DNA of 40,689 bases from Myxococcales bacterium (GTDB lineage Bacteria; Myxococcota_A; Polyangia; Haliangiales; Haliangiaceae). Position numbers and translations under genes: made by a program. Under the pieces are notes generated by a model. That model was given only the letters and a program-made list of their open reading frames with translations, was not told where the DNA came from and did not search any database. The stretch covers positions 1 through 40,689 of the forward strand of contig SXJR01000395.1 of assembly GCA_005779305.1 (NCBI GenBank). The letters are read 5' to 3'. Of this stretch, positions 17,090-25,900 are shown piece after piece; position 1 is the stretch's first letter; every line of letters starts with the position of its first letter.

Positions 17090-18529
17090 ATGAGACTGCC
17101 ATCCTTGCGCCGCACCCTGCACCTGACCCTTGGTGGAGCTCTCAGCACCACCATCGCCGTCGGACTGTCGGCCACTCCGGCCCAGGCCAACGTCGAAGTC
17201 GGTGCAACCGCAGGTCTGCACACCTTCAGCGTCAACAACGAACTCGGCGTGCCCGACATCGAGGCTGCTACCTCGCTGCGCAACTCGGCCCTGTTCGGGC
17301 TGCGTCTGGGCATGGGCTTCGGCGACATGCTCGGCGTGGAGGCCGAGGTCGGCCTGATCCCGACCGAGGAACGCAACCTGGTCTACGACGTGTGGGCGCT
17401 GACGTATCGCGCTCACCTGATCGCCCAGTTCGGGGCCAGCAACCCCGACAAGAAGATGATTCCGTTCGTCCTGCTCGGCGGCGGCATCGTCCAGGTCGCC
17501 GACACCGGCAACCCGGACCGTGTCAACAAGGACAAGGACGAGGCGCTCTACCTCGGCCTCGGCGCCAAGTACCGCGTGGAGAACGGCTGGGGCCTCCGCC
17601 TCGATGGCCGCTGGCTCGCGGTCCCGTCGAGCGACAACGACGGCCAGGCCTCGGACTTCGAGGTCCTGCTGTCGGTGTACAAGGAGTTCGGTCGGAAGGA
17701 AGGCAAGAAGGAGGAACCGCCTCCTCCGCCGCCTGATGACAACGATCCCGACAAGGACGGCATCGTCGGCGACGCCGATGGCTGCCCGAACGACGCCGAG
17801 GACACCGACGCCTTCCAGGACGAGGACGGCTGCCCGGACGGCGACAACGACGGTGACGGCATCGGCGACGCGTCGGATCAGTGCCCGAACGACGCCGAGG
17901 ACGCCGACGGCTTCAAGGACGACGACGGCTGCCCCGACCCGGACAACGACGGCGACGGCGTGCCCGACGCCGCGGATGCGTGCATCGGCGAGCCCGAGGA
18001 CGCCGACGGCTTCCAGGACGAAGACGGCTGCCCCGACCCGGACAACGACGGTGACGGCGTGCTCGACGGCAGCGACCAGTGCCAGGACAAGGCCGAGACC
18101 AAGAACGGCTACCAGGACACCGACGGCTGCCCCGACGAGGTCCCGGCCGCCATCAAGAAGTTCACGGGTGTCATCAAGGGCATCAACTTCAAGACCGGCT
18201 CGGCCGAGATCTTGAAGACCTCGAACAAGACCCTCGACGGCGCCGTCAAGGTGCTGGTCGACTACCCGGAGCTCAAGCTCGAAGTCCAGGGTCACACCGA
18301 CGACGTCGGTGACGACGCTGCCAACCTCGAGCTGTCGCAGAAGCGCGCCGACTCGGTGAAGGCCTACTTCGAGGGCAAGGGCGTCGCCGGTGACCGCGTG
18401 ATCTCGAAGGGCTACGGCGAGACCGCTCCGTCGGTCGACCCGGCCGGCCTCAAGGGCGGCAAGCTGAAGGCGGCCCAGGCCAAGAACCGCCGCGTCGAGT
18501 TCAAGCTCGTCTCCGACCTCAATCAGTAA
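17090..18529 (+). CDS. OmpA-family outer-membrane protein with thrombospondin type 3 repeats
   Basis: 479 residues. A signal peptide ends at about ATPAQA (residue 33). Residues 34-200 are a beta-barrel-like N-terminal domain (OmpA/OprF type: [51 protein letters not shown]). A proline hinge [10 protein letters not shown] leads into residues 215-350 with five calcium-binding thrombospondin type 3 repeats (DNDGDGV...[12 protein letters not shown]...DGCP), each with paired cysteines. The last 125 residues are the OmpA C-terminal peptidoglycan-binding domain: [52 protein letters not shown], including the Asp and Arg that bind diaminopimelate. It anchors the outer membrane to the cell wall. A strong terminator follows 24 bases after the stop, so it is probably monocistronic. 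Confidence 0.96.
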   Translation: MRLPSLRRTLHLTLGGALSTTIAVGLSATPAQANVEVGATAGLHTFSVNNELGVPDIEAATSLRNSALFGLRLGMGFGDMLGVEAEVGLIPTEERNLVYDVWALTYRAHLIAQFGASNPDKKMIPFVLLGGGIVQVADTGNPDRVNKDKDEALYLGLGAKYRVENGWGLRLDGRWLAVPSSDNDGQASDFEVLLSVYKEFGRKEGKKEEPPPPPPDDNDPDKDGIVGDADGCPNDAEDTDAFQDEDGCPDGDNDGDGIGDASDQCPNDAEDADGFKDDDGCPDPDNDGDGVPDAADACIGEPEDADGFQDEDGCPDPDNDGDGVLDGSDQCQDKAETKNGYQDTDGCPDEVPAAIKKFTGVIKGINFKTGSAEILKTSNKTLDGAVKVLVDYPELKLEVQGHTDDVGDDAANLELSQKRADSVKAYFEGKGVAGDRVISKGYGETAPSVDPAGLKGGKLKAAQAKNRRVEFKLVSDLNQ

Positions 18530-18552
18530 GAGCTGACCTCCGTTGAGTGACG

Positions 18553-18582
18553 AGAGCCCGGGTGAGAGCCCGGGCTCTTCTG
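18553..18582 (+). terminator. Intrinsic terminator of ompA
   Basis: A perfect 10-base GC stem, AGAGCCCGGG (18553-18562) with CCCGGGCTCT (18569-18578), has a 6-base loop TGAGAG and is followed by TCTGCGTTTC. It lies 24 bases after the OmpA stop codon and before the Trm112-like start at 18616. Confidence 0.85.
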
Positions 18583-18615
18583 CGTTTCGGGGCGTTTCGG
18601 GTAGAGTGCGCGCCC

Positions 18616-18909
18616 ATGGTGCTCTCCGAAGACCTTCTCGCTGTCCTGGCGTGCCCCGAGTCGAAGGAGCCGCTCCTGTATTTCGCCGGCGGTGAAGACG
18701 GGAAGAAGCCGGAGACGGCATTCCTGCTGGGGGTGGGCTCCCGCCTGCGCTACCGCATCGAGGGCGACGTCCCGGTGATGCTGGTCGAGGAGGCCGAACG
18801 GCTGGAGATGAAGGACGTGGAGCGACTGGTGAAGCGGGCGGAAGTGCTGGGGATCAAGGCCAGCCCGGGCACGGGCACGGGCACGGGCACGGGCACGGGA
18901 AGTCGTTGA
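18616..18909 (+). CDS. Trm112-family small protein with one zinc-site Cys lost
   Basis: 97 residues from ATG 18616 (MVLSEDLLAVLACPESKEPL). The fold matches the Trm112/UPF0434 family: LLAVLACP near the start, an LRYRIEGDVPVMLVEEAERL C-terminal core. Trm112 proteins bind and activate SAM-dependent methyltransferases acting on tRNA, rRNA or release factors. The usual first zinc motif C-P-x-C reads CPES here, so the second Cys is Ser16 and zinc binding is probably lost. The C-terminus is a run of alternating Gly-Thr (about residues 84-95) encoded by the GGGCAC hexamer repeat, which suggests that the repeat has invaded or expanded into the end of the gene. An earlier in-frame ATG at 18547 would make the ompA terminator coding, so it is rejected. 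Confidence 0.85.
   Translation: MVLSEDLLAVLACPESKEPLLYFAGGEDGKKPETAFLLGVGSRLRYRIEGDVPVMLVEEAERLEMKDVERLVKRAEVLGIKASPGTGTGTGTGTGSR
18867..18899 (+). repeat. GGGCAC hexamer tandem repeat, G-quadruplex motif
   Basis: Five exact GGGCAC units (18867-18896) plus a final GGG form six GGG runs with 3-base spacers on the coding strand. They encode the Gly-Thr tail of the Trm112-like protein and end 10 bases before its stop. Confidence 0.85.
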
Positions 18910-18938
18910 CCTGACGCCCGTTTGAGGGTAGATCGCGT

Positions 18939-18959
18939 GCTCCCCGATTCCCGGGGAGC
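18939..18959 (+). promoter_or_regulatory. Leader hairpin before prs
   Basis: GCTCCCCG (18939-18946) pairs perfectly with CGGGGAGC (18952-18959) around ATTCC. It is 26 bases before the prs GTG. No T-tract follows, so it may be a weak end for the Trm112-like transcript or a leader structure for prs. Confidence 0.4.
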
Positions 18960-18985
18960 TCCACACCTGATCTTCGGAGACCGCC

Positions 18986-19933
18986 GTGCTCAAAGCACTG
19001 TCGATTTTCACGGGGAACGCCAACCGGGCGCTGGCGGAAGAGGTGTGCAAGTTCGTCGAGATCCCACTCGGGCGCGCTGACGTGACCCACTTCTCGGACG
19101 GCGAGATCTACGTCGAGATCGGCGAGAACGTCCGCGGCGTGAACTGCTTCGTGGTCCAGCCGACCTGCAGCCCGCCCAACCAGGGGCTGATGGAGCTGCT
19201 CATCATGATCGACGCGCTCACGCGCGCGTCGGCGGGCAGCATCGTCGCCATCATCCCGTACTTCGGCTACGCCCGGCAGGATCGTAAGTCCAAGCCGCGC
19301 ACGCCGATCACGGCCAAGCTGGTCGCCCACCTGATCACCGCCGCCGGCGCCGATCGCGCCCTGGCCATGGACCTCCACGCCGGCCAGAGCCAGGGCTGCT
19401 TCGACCTCCCCTTCGACCACCTGTTCGCCATGCCGGTGCTCATCGACGAGCTGCGCGCGCTCGGCTACGGCGGCGAGGACACGGTCGTGATCTCGCCCGA
19501 CGCCGGCGGCGTCGAGCGCGCCCGCGCCTTCTCCAAGCGCCTGGGCTCGACGCTGGCCATCATCGACAAGCGCCGCGCCGCCGCCAACGTCTCCGAGGTC
19601 ATGAACATCGTCGGTGACGTCAGAAACAAGAAGGCCGTCATCGTCGACGACATCATCGACACGGCCGGGACGCTCACCAACGCGGCGACCGCGATCATGG
19701 GCGCCGGCGCCTCGCAGGTGGCGGCGTGCGCCTCCCACGCTGTGTTCTCGGGCAAGGCCGTGCAGCGCATCAGCGATTCGCCGCTGTCGCACGTGGTCGT
19801 CACCAACACCATCCCTCTCTCGGACGCGGGCCAGGCCTGCTCCAAGGTCCGCGTGAAATCGGTCGGCCGTCTGCTCGGCGAGGCCATCAAGCGCATCCAC
19901 CACGGCGACTCGATCAGCTCGCTCTTCATGTAG
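18986..19933 (+). CDS. prs: Ribose-phosphate pyrophosphokinase (PRPP synthetase)
   Basis: 315 residues from GTG 18986, preceded by a good CGGAGA Shine-Dalgarno. It makes 5-phosphoribosyl diphosphate from ribose 5-phosphate and ATP, feeding purine, pyrimidine, NAD, His and Trp synthesis. Conserved motifs: IFTGNANRALAEEV, FSDGEIYVEI, IPYFGYARQDRK (ATP-binding), MDLHAGQSQGCFD (near 126-138), DAGGVERARAF, and the PRPP-loop VIVDDIIDTAGTLTNA (about 217-232). Length matches the class I enzyme. It heads a close cluster with rplY (10-base gap) and pth. Its product also links to the nucleoside-salvage operon at 34-40 kb, since pentose phosphates released there could feed PRPP. Confidence 0.97.
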   Translation: MLKALSIFTGNANRALAEEVCKFVEIPLGRADVTHFSDGEIYVEIGENVRGVNCFVVQPTCSPPNQGLMELLIMIDALTRASAGSIVAIIPYFGYARQDRKSKPRTPITAKLVAHLITAAGADRALAMDLHAGQSQGCFDLPFDHLFAMPVLIDELRALGYGGEDTVVISPDAGGVERARAFSKRLGSTLAIIDKRRAAANVSEVMNIVGDVRNKKAVIVDDIIDTAGTLTNAATAIMGAGASQVAACASHAVFSGKAVQRISDSPLSHVVVTNTIPLSDAGQACSKVRVKSVGRLLGEAIKRIHHGDSISSLFM

Positions 19934-19943
19934 AGGAAACGTC

Positions 19944-20711
19944 ATGTCAACCGGACAGCTCACCGTCACGCTCCGCAACACCTCGGGCAAGGGCCCGGCC
20001 CGCCAGCTCCGCGCCAGCGGCAAGGTCCCCGGCGTCTTCTACGGCGCCTCGACCGATGGCCCGATCTCCCCGTTCCAGATCGCCGTCGACGTCAAGGCCC
20101 TCAAGGCCGCCCTCGACCCGGTCCGCCGCCAGAACACGGTCATCTCGGTCACCATCGAGGACGGCGGCAAGACCGTGCGTACGCTGTCGGCGCTGCTCAA
20201 GGACTACCAGCTCGATCCGGTTCGCCGCGACGTCACCCACGTCGATCTGCTCGCCATCGACCCGGCCAAGGAAGTCCAGGCCTCGGTGCCGCTCGAGTTC
20301 ACCGGCAAGCCCAAGGGCGTGATCGACGGCGGCGTGATCCACACGGTCATGCGCTCGATCGAGGTGCGCTGCAAGCCGTCCGACATCCCGGTCAAGCTGC
20401 CTCTCGACATCTCGCCCCTCGAGATCGGCGACGTGCTCCACGTCAGCGACATCCAGCTGCCGGCCGGCGTCATCGCCGTCACCGGTGGCCGTGATGCCGT
20501 CGTCTCGATGCAGGCGCCCGAGAAGGAAGAGGTGGTCGCGACCACCGACGCCGCCGCGGCTCCGGCCGAGGGCGCGGCAGCTGCTGGCGCGGCGGCCGGC
20601 GCCAAGCCCGGTGCGGCTCCGGCTGCGGCCGGCGCCAAGCCCGGCGCGGCTCCGGCTGCGGCTGGCAAGGACGCCAAGGCGGCGCCCGCTGCCAAGCCTG
20701 CCAAGAAGTAG
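19944..20711 (+). CDS. rplY: 50S ribosomal protein bL25 (CTC form)
   Basis: 255 residues from ATG 19944, preceded by GAGGAAAC. The first 95 residues are the L25 5S-rRNA-binding beta-barrel (LRASGKVPGVFYG; DYQLDPVRRDVTHVDLLAI). Residues 96-185 are the TL5/CTC C-terminal domain (VPLEFTGKPKGV, RSIEVRCKPSDIPVKLPLDIS). A long Ala/Pro/Gly/Lys tail follows, with an AGAKPGAAPAA unit repeated and a KDAKAAPAAKPAKK end. Such low-complexity tails on ribosomal proteins are common in high-GC genomes. The order prs-rplY-pth is widely conserved. Confidence 0.96.
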   Translation: MSTGQLTVTLRNTSGKGPARQLRASGKVPGVFYGASTDGPISPFQIAVDVKALKAALDPVRRQNTVISVTIEDGGKTVRTLSALLKDYQLDPVRRDVTHVDLLAIDPAKEVQASVPLEFTGKPKGVIDGGVIHTVMRSIEVRCKPSDIPVKLPLDISPLEIGDVLHVSDIQLPAGVIAVTGGRDAVVSMQAPEKEEVVATTDAAAAPAEGAAAAGAAAGAKPGAAPAAAGAKPGAAPAAAGKDAKAAPAAKPAKK

Positions 20712-20714
20712 TTC

Positions 20715-21317
20715 GTGCTAGTCGTCGGGCTGGGACATCCCGGCGCGAAGTACGCGAAGAACCGGCACAACATCGGGTTCCGCGTCGTCGAGGCCGTGGC
20801 AGCGCGCCACGGTCTCGGCGAGCTGCGCGCGGGCGGCAAGCTCGGCGGCCACACCGCGACCGGCATGATCACCACGCCGCGCGGCAAGAAGAAGGTCGTG
20901 CTGCTCGAGCCCATGGAGTTCATGAACCTCTCGGGGTTCGCCGTGCAGCGCGCCATGTCGTTCTACGGCGTCGACCTCGCCGACGTGCTGGTGGTGCACG
21001 ACGAGATCGACCTCGACCTCGGCATCGTGCGGGTCAAGCAGGGCGGCGGCCACGGCGGACACAACGGCCTGCGCTCGATCATCGAGCAGTGCGGCGCCAA
21101 TGGATTCCCCCGGGTCCGGGTGGGGGTCAGCAAGCCGCCCCACCACGTGCCGGGACGCGACGTCTCGAGCTGGGTCCTGGGCGACTTCGGGGCCGCCCAG
21201 GCGGCCCTGGTCGACGGCATCGTGGGGCGGGCCGTGGAGGCCGTGGAGGCCGTGGTCGGGCTGGGGGTGACGCCGGCGATGAATGACCTGAATGGCCGAG
21301 CGAATGTGCAGGGTTAG
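20715..21317 (+). CDS. pth: Peptidyl-tRNA hydrolase
   Basis: 200 residues from GTG 20715, three bases after the rplY stop. It frees tRNA from peptides dropped by stalled ribosomes. The family motifs are complete: VVGLGHPGAKYAKNRHNIGF with the catalytic His, PMEFMNLSG, VVHDEIDLDLG with the catalytic-site Asp, and GGGHGGHNGLRSI. The C-terminal end (LVDGIVGRAVEAVEAVVG) is the usual capping helix. Start choice is set by the conserved MLVVGLGHPG opening. Confidence 0.96.
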   Translation: MLVVGLGHPGAKYAKNRHNIGFRVVEAVAARHGLGELRAGGKLGGHTATGMITTPRGKKKVVLLEPMEFMNLSGFAVQRAMSFYGVDLADVLVVHDEIDLDLGIVRVKQGGGHGGHNGLRSIIEQCGANGFPRVRVGVSKPPHHVPGRDVSSWVLGDFGAAQAALVDGIVGRAVEAVEAVVGLGVTPAMNDLNGRANVQG

Positions 21318-21332
21318 GGCGCCCGCGAAGAA

Positions 21333-21354
21333 GGGCAAGGGCAAGGGCAAGGGG
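21333..21354 (+). repeat. GGGCAA hexamer repeat between pth and rpsF
   Basis: Three GGGCAA units then GGGG give four G-runs with 3-base spacers, a minimal G-quadruplex motif, 16 bases after the pth stop. The rest of the 130-base gap to rpsF holds nothing else recognisable apart from a GAGAGG Shine-Dalgarno before ATG 21448. Confidence 0.75.
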
Positions 21355-21447
21355 AGCTTGCAGAGACCACCAGCGCTCTGCTAAGAAGCCGCCTCTTCTA
21401 CCTCGCTCGTCCCATGTGGGCGGGCATTTCCCGAGAGGCAACAAACG

Positions 21448-21981
21448 ATGGCAAGACTGGAAAGCCTCAGCGACGCGCCCGGCACGTCGCGAGAGTACGA
21501 GACGATCTACATCCTGCGGCCCAACACCGCGAACGATGGCGTGGCCGAGGTCAACACCAAGGTCAAGGGCATCATCGAGGGCCTGGGTGGCAAGATCATC
21601 AAGGTCGACAACTGGGGTAAGCGCCGCCTGGCCTACGAGGTCTCGAAGGAGCGCAAGGGCATCTACCTGTACTGGCGCTACCTGGCCAGCCCGGGTGTGG
21701 TCGAGGAGACCGAGCGCAACCTGCGCATGCTCGACCTCGTGATCCGCTACATGACCGTCAAGGTCGACGACAACGTCGTCCCCGACGCGCGGCCCAGCGA
21801 GATCGACGAGACCACCTACGAACGCGCCGCCGCCACCGCCGCCGACGAGGAGGACATCTTCCTCACCCGCGGTGGCTCCGACGCGCCGCCCAACGACGAC
21901 GACGAGGATGACTTCGTGGCGCCCGGCTTCGAGGACGACCCGATCGTGGCAGCGGCCTCCGAACCCCCGAAGGAGAACTGA
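21448..21981 (+). CDS. rpsF: 30S ribosomal protein bS6 with long acidic tail
   Basis: 177 residues. Core S6 (about residues 15-110): YETIYILRPN, GKIIKVDNWGKRRLAYEV, GIYLYWRYLASPGVVEETERNL, VIRYMTVKVD. A 65-residue extension rich in Asp and Glu follows (ATAADEEDIFL, DDDEDDFVAPGFEDDPIV). S6 binds S18 on the platform of the 30S subunit; acidic tails on S6 occur in other bacteria and can be targets of glutamylation. rpsR starts three bases after the stop. Confidence 0.96.
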   Translation: MARLESLSDAPGTSREYETIYILRPNTANDGVAEVNTKVKGIIEGLGGKIIKVDNWGKRRLAYEVSKERKGIYLYWRYLASPGVVEETERNLRMLDLVIRYMTVKVDDNVVPDARPSEIDETTYERAAATAADEEDIFLTRGGSDAPPNDDDEDDFVAPGFEDDPIVAAASEPPKEN

Positions 21982-21984
21982 TCC

Positions 21985-22278
21985 ATGTCGCGCATCGAAG
22001 AAGATATCGACGACAAGGGCGACGATCGCGGCCGCGGCAAAGGCGGCGGCGGTCGTGGCGGCCCGTCGCGCCGCAAGGTCTGCCGCTTCTGCAGCGAGAC
22101 CACCACGCTCATCGACTACAAGAACCCCCAGCTGCTCCGCAGCTTCATCACCGACCGCGGCAAGATGGTTCCCCGCCGGATCAGCGGCTCGTGCGCCAAG
22201 CACCAGCGCGCGATCTCGACGGCGATCCGCCGGGCGCGCATGCTCGCGCTCCTGCCGATCTCGGTCACGGGCGAGTGA
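21985..22278 (+). CDS. rpsR: 30S ribosomal protein bS18, zinc-binding form
   Basis: 97 residues. After a Gly/Arg/Asp-rich start (about residues 1-28) comes KVCRFCSETTTLIDYKNPQLL, then FITDRGKMVPRRISGSCAKHQRAI and RRARMLALLP. The Cys pair CRFC with the later Cys and His (SCAKH) marks the zinc-containing (C+) S18. In many genomes a zinc-free paralogue exists for zinc starvation; none is in this window. It binds S6, encoded directly upstream. Confidence 0.97.
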   Translation: MSRIEEDIDDKGDDRGRGKGGGGRGGPSRRKVCRFCSETTTLIDYKNPQLLRSFITDRGKMVPRRISGSCAKHQRAISTAIRRARMLALLPISVTGE

Positions 22279-22293
22279 GAGAGGACCGACGTC

Positions 22294-22749
22294 ATGCCCA
22301 TGCAAGTCATCCTCACCCAGGACGTGGCCAACCTCGGCAAGGCCGGTGAGCTGGTCAGCGTCCGCCCCGGCTTCGGTCGCAACTACCTCGTGCCCCGTGG
22401 CATGGCCGTGTCGGCGACCGCCGCCAACGTCCACCGCCTCGAGCACGACAAGCGCGTGATCTCGCGCCGTGTGGCCAAGGAGCGCGCGACCTCCGAGTCG
22501 CAGGCCGAGCGTATCAACGTCGTGACCCTCCAGTTCGACCGCGTGGTCGGCGAGGAGGACAAGATGTTCGGCTCGGTCACCAGCCGCGATCTGAGCGAGC
22601 AGCTCAAGAAGGCGGGCGTCGATCTCGACCACCGCCAGATCGTGCTCGAGCAGCCCATCAAGGCCCTCGGCAAGTACGAGGTCCAGGTCAAGCTGGCCGC
22701 TGGTGTCGTCGCGATGTTGAAGTTCTTCGTCGTCGCCAAGGCCAAGTGA
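22294..22749 (+). CDS. rplI: 50S ribosomal protein bL9
   Basis: 151 residues from ATG 22294, preceded by AGAGAGGA. N-terminal 23S-binding domain MQVILTQDVANLGKAGELVSVRPGFGRNYLVPRGMA, then a long connecting helix (RVISRRVAKERATSESQAERIN) and a C-terminal domain (KMFGSVTSRDLSEQL, IVLEQPIKALGKYEV). This closes the rpsF-rpsR-rplI block. In many bacteria dnaB follows next; here two hairpins and a kinase gene come instead. Confidence 0.97.
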   Translation: MPMQVILTQDVANLGKAGELVSVRPGFGRNYLVPRGMAVSATAANVHRLEHDKRVISRRVAKERATSESQAERINVVTLQFDRVVGEEDKMFGSVTSRDLSEQLKKAGVDLDHRQIVLEQPIKALGKYEVQVKLAAGVVAMLKFFVVAKAK

Positions 22750-22759
22750 CGTAGCGACC

Positions 22760-22781
22760 GCGAGCTGCCTGCGCAGCTCGC
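22760..22781 (+). terminator. First hairpin after rplI
   Basis: GCGAGCTG (22760-22767) and CAGCTCGC (22774-22781) form a perfect 8-base stem with a 6-base loop, 10 bases after the rplI stop. No T-run follows, so it is probably a transcript-stabilising or helper hairpin for the stronger terminator 12 bases on. Confidence 0.6.
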
Positions 22782-22792
22782 CCGATTGGAAA

Positions 22793-22823
22793 GGGTGCCT
22801 GCCGCAAGCAGGCGCCCTGTTTT
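22793..22823 (+). terminator. Intrinsic terminator of the ribosomal-protein block
   Basis: GGGTGCCTGC (22793-22802) pairs with GCAGGCGCCC (22808-22817), including one G-T pair, around CGCAA, and is followed by TGTTTTC. It ends the rplI transcript about 100 bases before the kinase start at 22923. Confidence 0.85.
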
Positions 22824-22922
22824 CATGAGGTTGCCCCGAGATCGGCCAGGACCGGGCCGTGATCGGGGTCACCGGCGTTTCCTCGCCGCGCCCGCCGCCG
22901 CGCTGAGTAGGATGCGCGGCCC

Positions 22923-25900
22923 ATGCCGACGACCGCCCCGTGCCCCGACGATCACGTGCTCGGCCAGCTGGTCGAGCTCGCGCTCGCCGAAGGCGAGGCC
23001 GAGGTCGTGCGCGTGCACCTCGACGACTGCGCGAGCTGCCGCGAGGTGGTGGCGGTGATGGCGCGGGCGCGCCTGGCCATGGGCACGCCGAGCCTGCCAG
23101 CGGTGACCGCCGACGCCACGCCTTCAGCGCGAAAGGCCCGGTCGAGCGATGCGCCGCCGCGCGCGCTCGGGCGATACCGGCTCGATCGCCTGGTCGGCGC
23201 CGGCGGCATGGGCCAGGTCTTCGCGGCCCACGACACCGAGCTCGATCGGCCGATCGCGCTCAAGCTGATCCGGCCCGAGCTCGCGGCGGCGTCGCCCGCG
23301 TTCGCCGAGCGCCTGCGTCGCGAGTCGCGGCTCATGGCCAAGGTCAGTCATCCGTCGGTGATCGCGGTCTACGACGTCGGCAACGACGATGGGCGGCCCT
23401 GGATCGCGATGGAGCTGGTGGTCGGCGCGACGCTGGGAGCGCATCTGCGGGCACGGCCGCGCGGATGGCGCGAGGTGGTCGACTGGTTCCGGCAGGCGGG
23501 GAGCGGCCTGGCGGCGGCGCACGCCGCCGGGCTGGTGCACCGCGACTTCAAGCCGGAGAACGTGCTGTGCGCGCTCGACGGCGATGCGGTGACGCGCGTG
23601 GTGGTGACGGACTTCGGAGTGGCGACGGCGGCGGGAGCGGGCACGGGCACGACGGGAGGCGAGTTACGGGTGGGCCAGGACGGGGTCGGGGAGCGGGAAA
23701 CCGTGCACGGGGACCGGGCGATGAGGAACCGCGGCGGGAACCTGACCGGGACAGGGGTCGCGATCGGAACGCCGGCGTACATGGCGCCGGAACAGCTCGC
23801 CGGCGAAGAAGTCGATGCGCGCGCCGACACGTTCGCGTTCGCGGTCGCGCTGTGGGAGGCGCTGTGGGGAGCGCGGCCGTTCCGCGGATCGACGATCGAG
23901 GAGATCAAGGAGGCGCAGCGGCGCGGCGAGGTCGAGGCGCGCCGGGACCCCGAGGCGGGCGGACACGTGCCCCACGACGTGCCGAGCTGGGTGGCCGGGG
24001 CGCTGGCGCCGGCGCTGGCGCTGGAGGCGGCCAGGCGGCCTCGGCTCGACGTGCTGCTGCGTGCACTCGATGCTGGCGGGCGTTCGCGGCGCGCGCGGAT
24101 CACGCTGGTCGCGGCCGGCGCGGCGGCGTTGATGGCGGGCACGGCGGTCGCCGCGACGCTCGCCGTGGGCGGAGGCTCGCGAGCCGCGAGCGTGCCGGTG
24201 ACGGAGCCGTGTATCGAGGGTGACCGCGCCATGGACGCGATCTGGTCGCCGGCCCAGCGCGACGCGACGCGATCGACGCTGGTCGACGCGTCGATCGACG
24301 CGCGGGTGGTGACCCGGGTCAGCGACGTGATGGACGAGCGGGTCGCGCAGTGGCGCACCACGTTCCGGGCGGCGTGTGGCGCCTCCGAGCCGTCGCGACC
24401 GCTGCAGCTCGCGTGCCTCGACGCGCGGCGGGTCGAGATGGCGGGGTGGGTCGAGAGCGTGCTCGGCGGTCACGCTCGCCACGCCGAGCTGCTGGTCGGT
24501 TCGCTGGCGATGCCGGGCGGCTGCCTGGCGCCGTCGCCGGCGTCGGTCTACGCCCAGGTCCCCGCCGATCCGACCCAGCGCGGCCTGGTCCTCGCCCTGC
24601 GGGCGCGGTTGTTCGACGCCGAACGCCTGCGCATGGACGGTGACTTCGAGAGCGCGCTGGCGGAGGCCGAGGCGTTGCGTCCCGCCGTCGAGGCCAGCGA
24701 CTTCGTGCCGCTGGCGGCCGAGCTCGAGTACCTGATCGGCACGATCCAGAGCATCGGCGGCGACTCGCAGGCCTCGGCCGACGTGCTGCGCCGGGCGGTG
24801 GCGCTGGCCGAGCGCGGCCACCACGATCACATCACCGCGGTGGCGCGCCTGGCGCTGGCCCAGGACGCCGCGCTCAACCGCCGCGATCTCGATCTCGCCG
24901 ATCAGCACGTCGAGTTCGCCCAGGCCGCGATCGACCGTCTCGGTGGCGACGCCGACCTTCAGGTCCAGCTCGACTCGACCCGCGTCATCGTGCTCGGGAT
25001 GCGCGGCCGGTACGCCGAGGCCGAGGCGCTCATCACCCAGCTCCTGACGACACCGGCGGCGCTCCCCGGCGATACCGAGATCCAGCTCCGCCAGCAGCTC
25101 GGCGACTTCTACCTGGAACAGACCAGGGTGGTGAGCGCGATCGAGCAGCACCGCGCCGTGGTGGCGAAGCTCGAGGCCATGGGACCGGCCGGCCAGGCCA
25201 ACCTGTCCATCGTCCTGACCCGGCTGGCCGACGACCTGGTGGCGCGCGGCGACGCCGCCGCAGCGGTGGCGACCGCCGAGCGCGCGCAGGCCCTGGCCGA
25301 GAAGGTGGTGGCGGCGACCCACGTCGATCACTGGGCCCCGCTGGTCGACCTGGCCAGCGCCTATCACCTGGCCGGACGCACCGGCGACGCGCTGGCCGCC
25401 GCGCGCCGCTACCGGCGCGCGCTCGAGTCGCTGACCGGCGCGACGTCCGTGTACGCCGGCGAGGGCATGCGCAACGAGGGCCGCTACCTCGCCGCCAGCG
25501 GTGCCCGCGACGAGGGCATCGAGCTCATCCAGCGCGGCTGCGATCTGATCGAGCTGCACGACACGCTCGAGAACGCTGACCTGGCCGGCTGCGACTTCGA
25601 CGTGGCCGAGGCGTTGCGCGAGGGTGGCTTCGCCGGCGAGGCCCTGCCGCTGCTCGAGGAGGTGGCCGAGGTGGTGATCACCGTGCGCGGCGAGGACCAC
25701 GCCGACGCTGCGGTGGTCGCGGTGTCCCTGGGTGAGGCGCTGGTCGCGACCGGCGAGGCCGAGCGCGCGCTGCCCATGCTCGAACGCGCGCACCAGGTGC
25801 TGGCGGCGAGCGAGCTCGATCCCGGCCTGGCCGCCGACGCCGCCATCGCGCTGGCGCGCGCGCTGCCACGCAGCGAGGTCGAGCGGTCGCGCGTGCTTGT

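Noticed and set aside
18547..18615. Earlier start for the Trm112-like gene
   Set aside because: It would translate through the ompA terminator hairpin and adds an Arg/Ala-rich stretch with no family match.
15653..18721. 1022-residue open frame on the minus strand across ompA and the deiminase-like gene
   Set aside because: Repeated Val/Leu/Ala patterns mirror the Asp/Gly/Ala repeats of OmpA read backwards. The plus-strand genes have clear families, signal peptide and terminator.
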